Shown here: one piece after another, positions 7,575-15,216 of the stretch
How the letters are laid out: every line of letters begins with the position of its first letter
Position numbering within the stretch: position 1 is the stretch's first letter
Source: CAYRKT01 sp964425005
GTDB taxonomy: Bacteria; Synergistota; Synergistia; CAYRKT01
Length of the DNA stretch: 18,594 bases
Direction of reading: 5' to 3'
Assembly: GCA_964425005.1 (NCBI GenBank)
Contig: CAYRKT010000028.1
Coordinates: forward strand, 1 to 18,594
Notes under the pieces: generated by a model
What the model was told of the DNA's origin: nothing
Database searches by the model: none
Seen by the model: the letters and a program-made list of their open reading frames with translations, nothing else
Translations under genes and position numbers: made by a program

Positions 7575-8952
7575 GATCCACGCTACCCCCGACCACTATC
7601 CCATCCACCAGCAAGGTGGGTTGTCCGTCGGTGACCGGCACGCCCTGCCCGTCCTTGCCGCACACTCCCGGGACGAAACGAAGGTCGTTCCCCACCATCC
7701 TGACGGCCCTCAGGACCTTCGGGCCGTTACCCGCGAGTATGGCCCCCCGGACCATCCTCCCGACCTTGCCGCCCTCGATGAGGTAGGCCTCCTCGGCGTG
7801 GAAGACGAAGTCCCCCGTGGTGGGGTTGACTTCGCCGCCGCCCAAGAGGGCCACGTAAAGGCCCTTTTCGACCGAGGAGACTATCTCCTCCGGTTCGCTG
7901 GAGCCCGGAGAGAGGTAGGTGTTGGTCATCCTGGGGATCGGAACGTCGGAGTAGGAAGCCCTCCTGCCGTTTCCCGTGATGGGGAACCCCCAGTAGAGGT
8001 GAGAGTATACGTCGGAGAGGTAGGACTTCAGGACGCCCTCCTCTATCAGGACGGTCTTCCCCGTGGGAAAACCCTCGTCGTCGTAGAGGGAGCTGCCGTA
8101 TAGCTCCGGTATCGACCCATCGTCTACCAAGGTCACCAGCGGGGATGCCACCTCCTCCCCCAGCTTGTCCCTGTACACCGAGAAGTCCTTCTTGACTATG
8201 TCCGCCTCGAGCCCATGACCACAGGCCTCGTGGATCATCGTGCCCCCCGCCTTCCCCGATAGCACCACGGGCATGGGACCAGCAGGAGGCGGAGAAGCCT
8301 CGAGAAGAGAGAGGGCCCTCTTCAGCGCCGCCTCGCAGGTCTCGAAGGGGTCGAACTTAAGCCAGAACTTCCCCGGAGGGAGGGAGAAGGCGACCCTCTC
8401 GGAGGCGGTCTGCACCACCCCATCCCTGCCCACCACCACCTGAACGGTGAAGGACGACTGGACCTTGCTGGAGCTACAGCAGTTGTTCAAGCTCCCCAGA
8501 ACCCGAAAGCTCTTGAACCCGGAGGAAAACCTCAAGCTCACCTGAAGGACCCTGCTGCTGCCCTTCCTGACGAAACCGTCTAGCTCCCTGAGGAGCTCCA
8601 CGTCCACCTCCAATTCCGGGAACTTCGCTCCTGCCCCCTTCTCCTCCATGTCCATGGGCTCGAACCTCACGCCCGGGTCGCCGCCGAGGACGGCCCCCCT
8701 GAGGGCCGAGAGGGCCCTGGAGGCGGCCTCCCTTCCCAGACCCGAGACGCAGCCCATGTAGGTGACGCCGTCCTTAAGAACCCTTAGACCGATGCCGCCG
8801 CCGAAGCCAGATTCGACCTCCTCGAGCCTGCCGTTATCCCACAACACGGACCTGGAGAGCCCAACAGAGGCGTAGGCCTCCCAATAGTCCCCTCCGAGGG
8901 AGGATAGTTCCGGCAGGTCCTCCGAAGAGAGGATAGATTCTGCTTCCCACAT
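7561..8952 (-). CDS. tldD: TldD metalloprotease
   Basis: TldD is a zinc metallopeptidase that in E. coli works as a heterodimer with TldE/PmbA to cut small unfolded peptides such as microcin precursors and the CcdA antitoxin. The 463-aa product carries the zinc motif HEACGHGLEAD (H241, E242, H246). C431 in GVCGKDGQGVPV fits as the expected third ligand, followed by the family's VGG ending. The N-terminal domain (about 1-210) is the substrate-cradle part. The start is ATG at 8952, only 7 nt after the yqeH stop, with GGAGG inside the end of yqeH. The partner tldE is not next to it, unlike many genomes where the two are adjacent. It must be elsewhere, or this protein acts alone. Confidence 0.95.
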   Translation of the reverse strand: MWEAESILSSEDLPELSSLGGDYWEAYASVGLSRSVLWDNGRLEEVESGFGGGIGLRVLKDGVTYMGCVSGLGREAASRALSALRGAVLGGDPGVRFEPMDMEEKGAGAKFPELEVDVELLRELDGFVRKGSSRVLQVSLRFSSGFKSFRVLGSLNNCCSSSKVQSSFTVQVVVGRDGVVQTASERVAFSLPPGKFWLKFDPFETCEAALKRALSLLEASPPPAGPMPVVLSGKAGGTMIHEACGHGLEADIVKKDFSVYRDKLGEEVASPLVTLVDDGSIPELYGSSLYDDEGFPTGKTVLIEEGVLKSYLSDVYSHLYWGFPITGNGRRASYSDVPIPRMTNTYLSPGSSEPEEIVSSVEKGLYVALLGGGEVNPTTGDFVFHAEEAYLIEGGKVGRMVRGAILAGNGPKVLRAVRMVGNDLRFVPGVCGKDGQGVPVTDGQPTLLVDGIVVGGSVDREQV

Positions 8953-8959
8953 CCCGACA

Positions 8960-10081
8960 TCACCCCCTCCGCTCCTTGAGCTGTACCCCTATGACCTTCC
9001 TCCTGAGGAATGGCTCGAAACCTTTAGCGTAGGACAACGACAAAGCGCAGGCGCGATCCGACGAGAGCCAGCCCAGGGACGGCAAGACCAACTCCGCGTC
9101 CGAAGGTAGCTCCACCGTAGCCTCAGCCCAGGACAGGGCCTCGAGGCAAGATCTGCAGGGGACCTCGATCATCCCACCACAATGCCTCTGCAGGAGGTCT
9201 CGGACCCTGGACCCCTTCGTCCTGTGGAGGAGGACGACGTCCGAGCAGAAGACCTCCAAACGAACCCCCCATCCGCGCCGCCCGTCCTCCGGCTTCTCCG
9301 AGGAGCTGGGACCTATCCAGACGAGACCACCCAGCATGAGGACGTCTCCGGACCTCAGAAAGAAGGACCTCCTCGAGATCCTCTTGGAGGGCGAAAGGCC
9401 CATGAGGCAGGTGGGGCACAGATACGAGACCCAGTCCCTGCCGCACTTGAGGCCCGGCGTGTCCAACACCCTAAGCCCCGACCTGCTCGTCGAGGCTATG
9501 AGGCCCAACGTGGTGCCGGCCATCCTGGAGACGGTCGCAAGCGAGCTGGGGCACAAGGCCCTGAGGATCGTGGACTTACCCACGTTGGGCGTGCCTAGGA
9601 GCAACGCCGTGCCACGTCGGCCCAGGGTTGAGAGGACGACCCTCTCCAGCCTATCCACCTGAGCCCGATCCCTCGCCGAGATCGGGACGAAGGCATCGAA
9701 GAGATCCGAACCCGAAACGAACGCCCTGAAGTCGAAACCCACGGGCAAAAGTCCCTTCAGCAAGTCGACCTTGTTGAGCACCAAGATCCACGGCCTGTCG
9801 CTATGCGCTCCCCGCAGGGCCAGCGCCTCTTCCGGGATGGACGGATCCAGGACGTCCCTAACCAACACCACGGCGTCCGAGGACGCGATCGCACTTGCCA
9901 AGGCCGAGGTGAGGGCCTGATCGCTGATCCTCGCCTTCGTCCCGACGCCGTAGTGGGTCATCGAGAAGCACCTCTTGCAGAGAGGGGACTCCTCGACCAT
10001 CTTGTGGGGAGGCACGAACCCCACCGAATCTGGGTCGACGCACTGAAGTTCCACTCCGCAGCCAGCGCACACCTTGGTCAC
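8960..10081 (-). CDS. yqeH: Circularly permuted ribosome-assembly GTPase YqeH
   Basis: YqeH-family GTPases assist assembly of the 30S ribosomal subunit. An N-terminal zinc knuckle (C5, C8, C35, C38) precedes a GTPase domain with permuted motif order: G4 NKVD (103-106), G5 SAR (135-137), G1 GTPNVGKST (163-171), G2 around T190-T191, G3 DTPG (207-210). That order defines the permuted class. The 373 aa match the family length. The GTG start has GGAGGT 8 nt upstream. Unusual here are two further CxxC pairs, C222/C225 (CPTC) and C309/C312 (CRSC), plus C213 and C301, in the C-terminal region. I do not recall these from B. subtilis YqeH, and they may form a second metal site. It follows the DUF4911-like gene by 32 nt and precedes tldD by 7 nt. 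Confidence 0.93.
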   Translation of the reverse strand: MTKVCAGCGVELQCVDPDSVGFVPPHKMVEESPLCKRCFSMTHYGVGTKARISDQALTSALASAIASSDAVVLVRDVLDPSIPEEALALRGAHSDRPWILVLNKVDLLKGLLPVGFDFRAFVSGSDLFDAFVPISARDRAQVDRLERVVLSTLGRRGTALLLGTPNVGKSTILRALCPSSLATVSRMAGTTLGLIASTSRSGLRVLDTPGLKCGRDWVSYLCPTCLMGLSPSKRISRRSFFLRSGDVLMLGGLVWIGPSSSEKPEDGRRGWGVRLEVFCSDVVLLHRTKGSRVRDLLQRHCGGMIEVPCRSCLEALSWAEATVELPSDAELVLPSLGWLSSDRACALSLSYAKGFEPFLRRKVIGVQLKERRG

Positions 10082-10113
10082 CTAAACGCACCTCCGAAGC
10101 TGGGGACCTACGG

Positions 10114-10353
10114 TCAAAGCGCGTCGACTTCCTCCTCGCCCAGGACCTCCACCGGTATGCCTTCGGCCTCGAAGGCTCGCAACAAGCCCAATACCTCCTC
10201 CCTGAAACCCTTGGTGGTGAAGACGGACAGGAAGCCCTCCTCGGGATCGTCCGTCCTGACGAAGCCTATGCCGTCGTAGGAATCTATCGTCCAGGAGACG
10301 TAGAATATGTCCCTCTGGGGAACTCTAGCCTTTATCCTCCACAATTTCTCCAA
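10114..10353 (-). CDS. Small DUF4911-like protein
   Basis: A 79-aa soluble acidic protein. Its pattern (IFYVSWTIDSYDGIGFVRT, then a C-terminal helix and EVLGEEE) resembles the DUF4911 family as I remember it. These are small bacterial proteins of unknown role whose alternating beta and alpha segments suggest a ferredoxin-like fold. The TTG start lies 3 nt after the mltG stop codon, with only a weak GGTAGG upstream, so translation is probably coupled to mltG. It sits between mltG and yqeH in the operon, which is the best argument that it is real. No catalytic residues can be named. Confidence 0.75.
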   Translation of the reverse strand: MEKLWRIKARVPQRDIFYVSWTIDSYDGIGFVRTDDPEEGFLSVFTTKGFREEVLGLLRAFEAEGIPVEVLGEEEVDAL

Positions 10354-10356
10354 GCG

Positions 10357-11376
10357 CTACCTACCGTCCTTTCTCGGCGAAATAAGCGAACCCTTGAAAC
10401 GCAGGTGCTCCTCGTAGGTCCTGGAGAAGTGATGGGTGCCGTCGCCGCGGGCCATGAAGAAGAGGAAGTCGTGCTCCTCGTAGTCCAGGACCGCCAGGAT
10501 CGAGCGAAGGGAGGGGTTACATATGGGGGCTGGCGGCAGACCGGGCACGAGGTAGGTGTTGAAGGGTGAGCGAACCGCCACATCCTCCAGGGAGAACCTC
10601 CCGTACTTCACCCCTAGGGCGTAGGCCACGGTGGCACAGGACTGCAGAGGCATGCCTCTCCTCAGCCTGTTCACGAAAACCCCCGCCACCCTTCTCCTCT
10701 CCTCCTCTACGGAGGTCTCCATCTCCACTATGGAGGCAAGCCTTATGACCTCGTCCAGGCTCATCCCGAGCCTTCGAAGGGATCGCTCCAGATCCAGCCT
10801 CCGCAGGGATCCCTCCAGGTTCGACAGGGCCATCTCCACCAGCAAGCCCACGCCGGCCCCAGGCGGCAGGTAGTAGGTGTCCGGCATGAGATAGCCCCAG
10901 ACCCTGGCCCTCTCGGGCTTGGGGAGCCCGAACCTGTGCCCCTCCCACGTGGACGCCCTCTCCCAGTCTTCCACCCCATCGACGAGCCCCATCGCCTTGA
11001 GCCTTTCCACCAGGTCGATCTCCCTGTCGTCCGGCAGGATAGTAGCGGCCATCAACCTCCCCCTACCTGGCGAGGTGAGCGCCAGCGCCACCTCCTCCAC
11101 CGACTCCCCGCGCAGGGTGTAGACCCCAGCCCTCACAGATCGATCCAGACCCTTCCATCTCAGGTACCAGAGGAATAGCCTTTCGGAGGGGACCAGGCCC
11201 TCCTCCCGAAGGCGAAGAGCCACGTTGGGCACCTCTTCCCCGTGCTTGACCACGAAGACCCTCCCCTCAGACCCAGGCGCGGGCCTGAACGCGGACACAT
11301 CCACGCGGACCGAGACGAACGCGGCGTAGAGAGAAAGGCAGAGCAGGAGACCCACGAGGTCCAGAAGTCTCATCAT
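10357..11376 (-). CDS. mltG: Endolytic murein transglycosylase MltG (YceG-like)
   Basis: MltG is a membrane-anchored lytic transglycosylase that cuts nascent peptidoglycan strands and is thought to set glycan chain length. The 339-aa protein begins with one hydrophobic segment (about residues 4-23) serving as inner-membrane anchor. A LysM-like region follows (about 38-100), then the YceG catalytic domain. Diagnostic blocks are GYLMPDTYYL (161-170), ASIVEMET with catalytic Glu218, FVNRLRRGMPLQ, SPFNTYLVPGLPPAPICNP, and the closing FFMARGDGTHHFSRTYEEH. The ATG start overlaps the upstream phosphatase stop as ATGA, a sign of translational coupling. The length is typical. Confidence 0.96.
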   Translation of the reverse strand: MMRLLDLVGLLLCLSLYAAFVSVRVDVSAFRPAPGSEGRVFVVKHGEEVPNVALRLREEGLVPSERLFLWYLRWKGLDRSVRAGVYTLRGESVEEVALALTSPGRGRLMAATILPDDREIDLVERLKAMGLVDGVEDWERASTWEGHRFGLPKPERARVWGYLMPDTYYLPPGAGVGLLVEMALSNLEGSLRRLDLERSLRRLGMSLDEVIRLASIVEMETSVEEERRRVAGVFVNRLRRGMPLQSCATVAYALGVKYGRFSLEDVAVRSPFNTYLVPGLPPAPICNPSLRSILAVLDYEEHDFLFFMARGDGTHHFSRTYEEHLRFKGSLISPRKDGR

Positions 11377-12356
11377 GTCAGCGAGACGGGATGGCTGGAT
11401 GCAAGGAGCTGGAGTTTCCTCACGCCGGCGTCCACCCTGGCCAGCAGAGCCTCGTGGAGCTCACCGGAACAGGCCAGCAGGGCCGAGGTGGCGTTGTCGT
11501 AGGACAGGTCCAACAGGGAGATATCGTCCCACGGGAGCCCGCGGGCGTCGGTGCACGGCAGGTTGGACTCGCGGAAGATCAGATAGATGGCCGCTACGTC
11601 ATAGGGGAAGAGCCCCAGGGGCTTCTCGCTCAGGGCTAGAAAGCGCTCCCCCGAAGCGGGTACCTCGTCGTATATCCTCTTACCCACGTCCACCCAGGCG
11701 TGAAAGCCCCCAAGCAGTATCCTGGTGGCGGAGTAGGTGGCGCTGTTCAAGACGAAGAACCCCCCCCTGACGGAGTTCTCGTCTATCAGGTCGCCCATCG
11801 CCTCCACCAGCAGCCTCGAGGGTCTGCCCACGAAGCCCATGCTCCAGAAGATCGGGTCGCCCTTTCCGAAGCGAGCTGGAGAGGGCTTTAGCACTTTGCC
11901 GTTCCGCTCGATCAGTGCTCCCCCTCCCTTTTCCGCCATCACCTTCACGTCCTCGCCGAAGACCGCCAACGCCGCGCACGTCACGTCCCTCATCCTCGCG
12001 TCGTCGCTGTAGGGGGCCAGGGCAGCGCTCACGCAGAAGGTCCCCATGCCGGCAGCCGCCGGTCTGGTACCGTCTATCGGGTCTACCACCAGCAAGTAGC
12101 GCGGGCACGAGGAGGTAGCCACTCCCCCGCGATCCTCGGTCAAGTAGACGAGGGGTAGGTCGCTGCCCTCGACGAAGGTCCTCACCGCCTCCTCGGCCAC
12201 CAGGTCGACCCCGAACGTCGGATCGCCTCCGGGCGAGGTGCCCTCCACCCTTCTGGCGAACTCGCGGTCTTCCACCTCCGCCACCTTCCCCTTGACGAAC
12301 TCCACGAGCCCTCCGAGGAAGCCCATCAAGTCCAGGACGGAACACCCCTCTTTCAC
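11373..12356 (-). CDS. Inositol monophosphatase / FBPase-like phosphatase
   Basis: A metal-dependent sugar or nucleotide phosphatase of the FIG superfamily. Motifs: FGVDLVAEEAV (49-59), the metal-binding glutamate in LTED (E74), DPIDGT (92-97, ligands D92 and D95) and PYDVAA near the C-terminus (D253). The substrate (inositol phosphate, fructose-1,6-bisphosphate or PAP) cannot be told from sequence. The chosen start is GTG at 12356, giving 327 aa. The frame stays open upstream but would run through the promoter and into the divergent cysS gene, so longer versions are unlikely. A GAGGTGG lies about 11 nt before this GTG. It is the first gene of the six-gene minus-strand operon and overlaps mltG by 4 nt. 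Confidence 0.82.
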   Translation of the reverse strand: MKEGCSVLDLMGFLGGLVEFVKGKVAEVEDREFARRVEGTSPGGDPTFGVDLVAEEAVRTFVEGSDLPLVYLTEDRGGVATSSCPRYLLVVDPIDGTRPAAAGMGTFCVSAALAPYSDDARMRDVTCAALAVFGEDVKVMAEKGGGALIERNGKVLKPSPARFGKGDPIFWSMGFVGRPSRLLVEAMGDLIDENSVRGGFFVLNSATYSATRILLGGFHAWVDVGKRIYDEVPASGERFLALSEKPLGLFPYDVAAIYLIFRESNLPCTDARGLPWDDISLLDLSYDNATSALLACSGELHEALLARVDAGVRKLQLLASSHPVSLT

Positions 12357-12391
12357 GATCTCGAGTTCCACCTCGATGGGATTGAGACCTG

Positions 12392-12400
12392 TGATATTAT
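12392..12400 (+). promoter_or_regulatory. Candidate extended -10 for cysS
   Basis: The plus strand reads TG-A-TATTAT, a near-consensus extended -10. No good -35 lies 17 nt upstream (CTCGAT), as is tolerated with extended -10 promoters. It predicts a leader of about 35 nt before the cysS ATG. It occupies nearly the same bases as the minus-strand -10 for the phosphatase operon. Confidence 0.5.
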
Positions 12401-12401
12401 A
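12396..12401 (-). promoter_or_regulatory. Candidate -10 for the phosphatase-mltG-ftsK operon
   Basis: A perfect TATAAT on the minus strand lies about 40 nt before the GTG start of the phosphatase. A -35 at 17-nt spacing is poor (CTGCGC). TTGACC is close by but too near (9 nt). The element overlaps the cysS -10 almost completely. Confidence 0.45.
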
Positions 12402-12441
12402 GAACAGATAGGTCAAAGGCGCAGGGGATAGGAGGATGACC

Positions 12442-13851
12442 ATGGAGATATACAACACCCTTGGCAGGAGAAGGGAGCGATTTGAGCCAGCTGAGCCCGG
12501 CAAGGTGAAGATGTACGTCTGCGGCCCCACCGTCTACAACTTCTTCCACGTGGGAAACGCGAGGCCCTTCGTGGTCTTCGACGTCCTGCGGAGGTATCTG
12601 GAGTTCAAGGGATACGAGGTGCTCTACATCCAGAACTTCACGGACGTGGACGACAAGATAATAAACCGCGCGAGGGAGGAGGGGACATCCCCAGAGGAGC
12701 TGGCTGAGCGTTACATAAAGGCCTACTTCGAGGACGCAGACAGGCTTGGGATAAAGAGGGCCACGGTCTACCCGAAGGCCACCGAGCACATAGGGGACAT
12801 GATCTCCCTCATCCAAAGGCTCCTGGAGAGGGGTTTCGCCTACGTCATAGGGGGAGACGTCTACTTCGACGTGAGCAAGTTCGAGGGCTACGGGAAGCTG
12901 TCCGGGAAGCGGATATCGGAGCTGGAGGCGGGATACAGGGTGGAGCCAAACCCCCTCAAGAGGAACCCGCTGGACTTCGCCCTGTGGAAGGCCCACAAGG
13001 AGGGCGAGCCCTGGTGGGACAGCCCCTGGGGCCCCGGGAGACCGGGCTGGCACATCGAGTGCTCGGCCATGGCGTTCCGTTACGCCCCGGAGGGGCTGGA
13101 TCTGCACTGCGGCGGCGAGGACCTGATATTTCCCCATCACGAGAACGAGATAGCCCAGACGGAGGCCGCCACGGGTAAGATGCTCGCCAGGTACTGGCTC
13201 CACAACGGCTTCCTGTTGATAGACAAGGAGAAGATGTCCAAATCGTTGGGCAACTTCATGACGGCGCGCCAGGCCATGGAGAGGTACGATCCCATTGCTA
13301 TAAGGATCTTCATGCTTTCCGCCCACTACAGGTCGCCCCTGAACTTCAGCGAGGACAACTTAAGGCAAGCGGAGTCCTCCCTCAGAAGGCTCAGGAACTT
13401 CTACCTCAGCCTGGAGGAGGGGCTTTCGAGGGCCCAGGAGGTCGAACCGCCGCGGGAGCTGGTCCAGGAGATCGAGAGGGTCACCTCCTCCTTCAAGAGC
13501 GCCATGGAAGACGATATTAACACCGCCGAAGCGTTGGCCTCCGTCTTCGAGCTGGTCAAGGCGCTGAACCCCTACCTGCAGGAGCCCCATCCCTCGGCGC
13601 AGCTTCTGGAGATGACCAGGTCATTCCTCCTCGGCGTCGAGGAGGTCATGGGCATAATGGGGCTAAAGGAACTAAAGGGAGGGCTGGAGCTGGACGTGGA
13701 GGTGGAGAGGCTTATAAGGGAGAGGGACAGGGCTAGAAAGGAGAAGAACTGGGCGAAAGCGGACTCCATAAGGGATAAACTCTCACAAATGGGCATCAGG
13801 CTCGAGGACACCCCCTACGGCACGCGCTGGAGGAGGTCCAATCGACCCTGA
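12442..13851 (+). CDS. cysS: Cysteinyl-tRNA synthetase
   Basis: A class Ia synthetase that charges tRNA-Cys. The 469-aa product has the HIGH-type motif HVGN (36-39), KMSKS (264-268), and the zinc site that recognises the cysteine thiol: C27 in CGPTVYN, C207 in ECSAM, H232 and E236 in FPHHENEIAQ. A helical anticodon-binding region (from about residue 310) follows, with a C-terminal tail. The start is set at the second ATG (12442), because GGAGG (12431-12435) abuts the first ATG at 12436 but is 6 nt from the second. It is transcribed alone, divergent from the phosphatase operon, and ends before the palindrome at 13879-13918. Confidence 0.98.
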   Translation: MEIYNTLGRRRERFEPAEPGKVKMYVCGPTVYNFFHVGNARPFVVFDVLRRYLEFKGYEVLYIQNFTDVDDKIINRAREEGTSPEELAERYIKAYFEDADRLGIKRATVYPKATEHIGDMISLIQRLLERGFAYVIGGDVYFDVSKFEGYGKLSGKRISELEAGYRVEPNPLKRNPLDFALWKAHKEGEPWWDSPWGPGRPGWHIECSAMAFRYAPEGLDLHCGGEDLIFPHHENEIAQTEAATGKMLARYWLHNGFLLIDKEKMSKSLGNFMTARQAMERYDPIAIRIFMLSAHYRSPLNFSEDNLRQAESSLRRLRNFYLSLEEGLSRAQEVEPPRELVQEIERVTSSFKSAMEDDINTAEALASVFELVKALNPYLQEPHPSAQLLEMTRSFLLGVEEVMGIMGLKELKGGLELDVEVERLIRERDRARKEKNWAKADSIRDKLSQMGIRLEDTPYGTRWRRSNRP

Positions 13852-13878
13852 CGCGCTAAGGGGCTGAAGGGACAAGGG

Positions 13879-13918
13879 GGTGAGGCCACCCCGCGGGCGC
13901 TCCGCCTGGGGCCTCACC
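13879..13918. terminator. GC-rich palindrome between convergent cysS and glgC
   Basis: GGTGAGGCC (13879-13887) and GGCCTCACC (13910-13918) form a perfect 9-bp stem. Further inner pairing includes GCGG/CCGC. It starts 28 nt after the cysS stop and ends 2 nt before the glgC stop codon, so it could end transcription from both sides. Neither strand has a proper T-run after the stem, so it is not a canonical intrinsic terminator. It may instead act as a transcript-stabilising hairpin. Confidence 0.5.
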
Positions 13919-13919
13919 T

Positions 13920-15212
13920 CTAAAGGGCCATGTCCTCCCAGCCGTAGGAGTAGTACCTCTTCTCGGACCTGAGGTACAAAGACGGCATCGGAACCACCAC
14001 TATGCCGCTCTCGTCCAGGTGGTAGTGCTTTGCGTCGTGCTCCGCGTCGTAGCCTATCACAGTGCCGGGGGGTATGTAGACGTTAGAATCAACTATCACC
14101 CTTCTTAGTTTACATTTTTCGCCTATAACTACCCTGTTCCCGATTATGCACTCCTCCATTATGGTTCCCGGGTTCACGAGGCAGTTGCGACCGAGGACGG
14201 AGCGCATCACCGTGGCCCCCAGAACCCTGCTTCCCTCCGCCCTTAGGACCGCCACCATGTTGCAGTCGTAGCCCCCCGAGGGATAGGTGTAGCCGGGAGG
14301 GTCTCCGAAGCTCACGGTCCTTATCGGCCACTGGAAGTTGAAGAGGTTGAGGTCGCAGTCTGGCCTCAGCAGGTCCATGTGGGCCTCCCAGTAGGCCTTT
14401 ATGGTGCCCACGTCGCGCCAGTAGGGTCTGTCCTCGCCGGGGATCTTGTTGGACGTGAAGTCGTAGGCGTAGACCCTGTAGTGTTTGTGGATCTTGGGGA
14501 ATATATCCTTGCCGAAGTCGTGGGAGCTCGATGGATCGTGAGCGTCCTCTATGAGCGCGCTCTCCAGGACCTCCCGCTCGAAGACGTAGTTGCCCATGGA
14601 GGCCAGGCAAAAGCCGGGTCTACCCGGTATCTCCGGCGGGTTGCTGGGCTTCTCCACGAAACCCACCACCCTCCAGTCGTCGTCCACCTGGAGGATCCCG
14701 AAGGAACTCGCCTCGCTCCTGGGGACCACCGTGGCGCATATGGTGGCGTCCGCGCCCTTCTGGAGGTGGAAGTCGATGAACTGCCTCACGTCCATCTTGT
14801 AGACGTGGTCGGCGGCCAATATCACTATCCTGTCCGCGTCGAACGTGGATACTAGGTGCATGTTCTGGTAGATGGCGTCGGCGGTCCCCCTGTACCAATC
14901 CTCGCCCAACCACATCTGCGGCGGAACGGTGGATATGAATATGTCCCTGGCCCGCAGAGCACCCCCCAGCTGCCAGCCCCTCTCTATGTGCTCGTTGAGG
15001 GATTGGCTCTTGAACTGCACGAGAACGTACACTGAGAAAAGCCCCGAGTTCACCAGGTTCGACAGGGCGAAGTCGATTATCCTGTACTTGGCGGCAAAGT
15101 ACACCGCCGGCTTGGCCCTGTACCGCGTCAGAGGGTACAACCTAGTCCCCTTCCCCCCAGCCAAGACCATGGAGAGTATCCTTCCGTATCCTCCGTGAAG
15201 ACCGTATATCAA
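13920..15212 (-). CDS. glgC: Glucose-1-phosphate adenylyltransferase (ADP-glucose pyrophosphorylase)
   Basis: This enzyme makes ADP-glucose from ATP and glucose-1-phosphate, the committed step of bacterial glycogen synthesis. The 430-aa protein has the nucleotidyltransferase core: GGKGTRL (19-25), the conserved region around Y43-R44, EDWYRGTADA (104-113), ADHVYKMD with catalytic D135, FGILQVD, VEKP (K188) and YWRDVGT (264-270). A C-terminal left-handed beta-helix follows (about 310-395). The start is TTG at 15212, because AGGAGGT lies 6 nt upstream. That Shine-Dalgarno contains the glgA stop, which implies coupled translation. An ATG at residue 15 is a weaker alternative. It is the last gene of the glycogen cluster. 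Confidence 0.97.
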   Translation of the reverse strand: MIYGLHGGYGRILSMVLAGGKGTRLYPLTRYRAKPAVYFAAKYRIIDFALSNLVNSGLFSVYVLVQFKSQSLNEHIERGWQLGGALRARDIFISTVPPQMWLGEDWYRGTADAIYQNMHLVSTFDADRIVILAADHVYKMDVRQFIDFHLQKGADATICATVVPRSEASSFGILQVDDDWRVVGFVEKPSNPPEIPGRPGFCLASMGNYVFEREVLESALIEDAHDPSSSHDFGKDIFPKIHKHYRVYAYDFTSNKIPGEDRPYWRDVGTIKAYWEAHMDLLRPDCDLNLFNFQWPIRTVSFGDPPGYTYPSGGYDCNMVAVLRAEGSRVLGATVMRSVLGRNCLVNPGTIMEECIIGNRVVIGEKCKLRRVIVDSNVYIPPGTVIGYDAEHDAKHYHLDESGIVVVPMPSLYLRSEKRYYSYGWEDMAL

Positions 15213-15216
15213 ACTC

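Noticed and set aside
12357..12530. N-terminal extension of the phosphatase up to a start at 12530
   Set aside because: The extra 58 residues would overlap the divergent cysS coding region and contain the promoter. Family alignment expects the protein to begin near 12356.
12397..13326. 309-aa minus-strand frame opposite cysS
   Set aside because: It is wholly antisense to cysS, with no Shine-Dalgarno or recognisable motif. It is a product of GC-rich codon structure.
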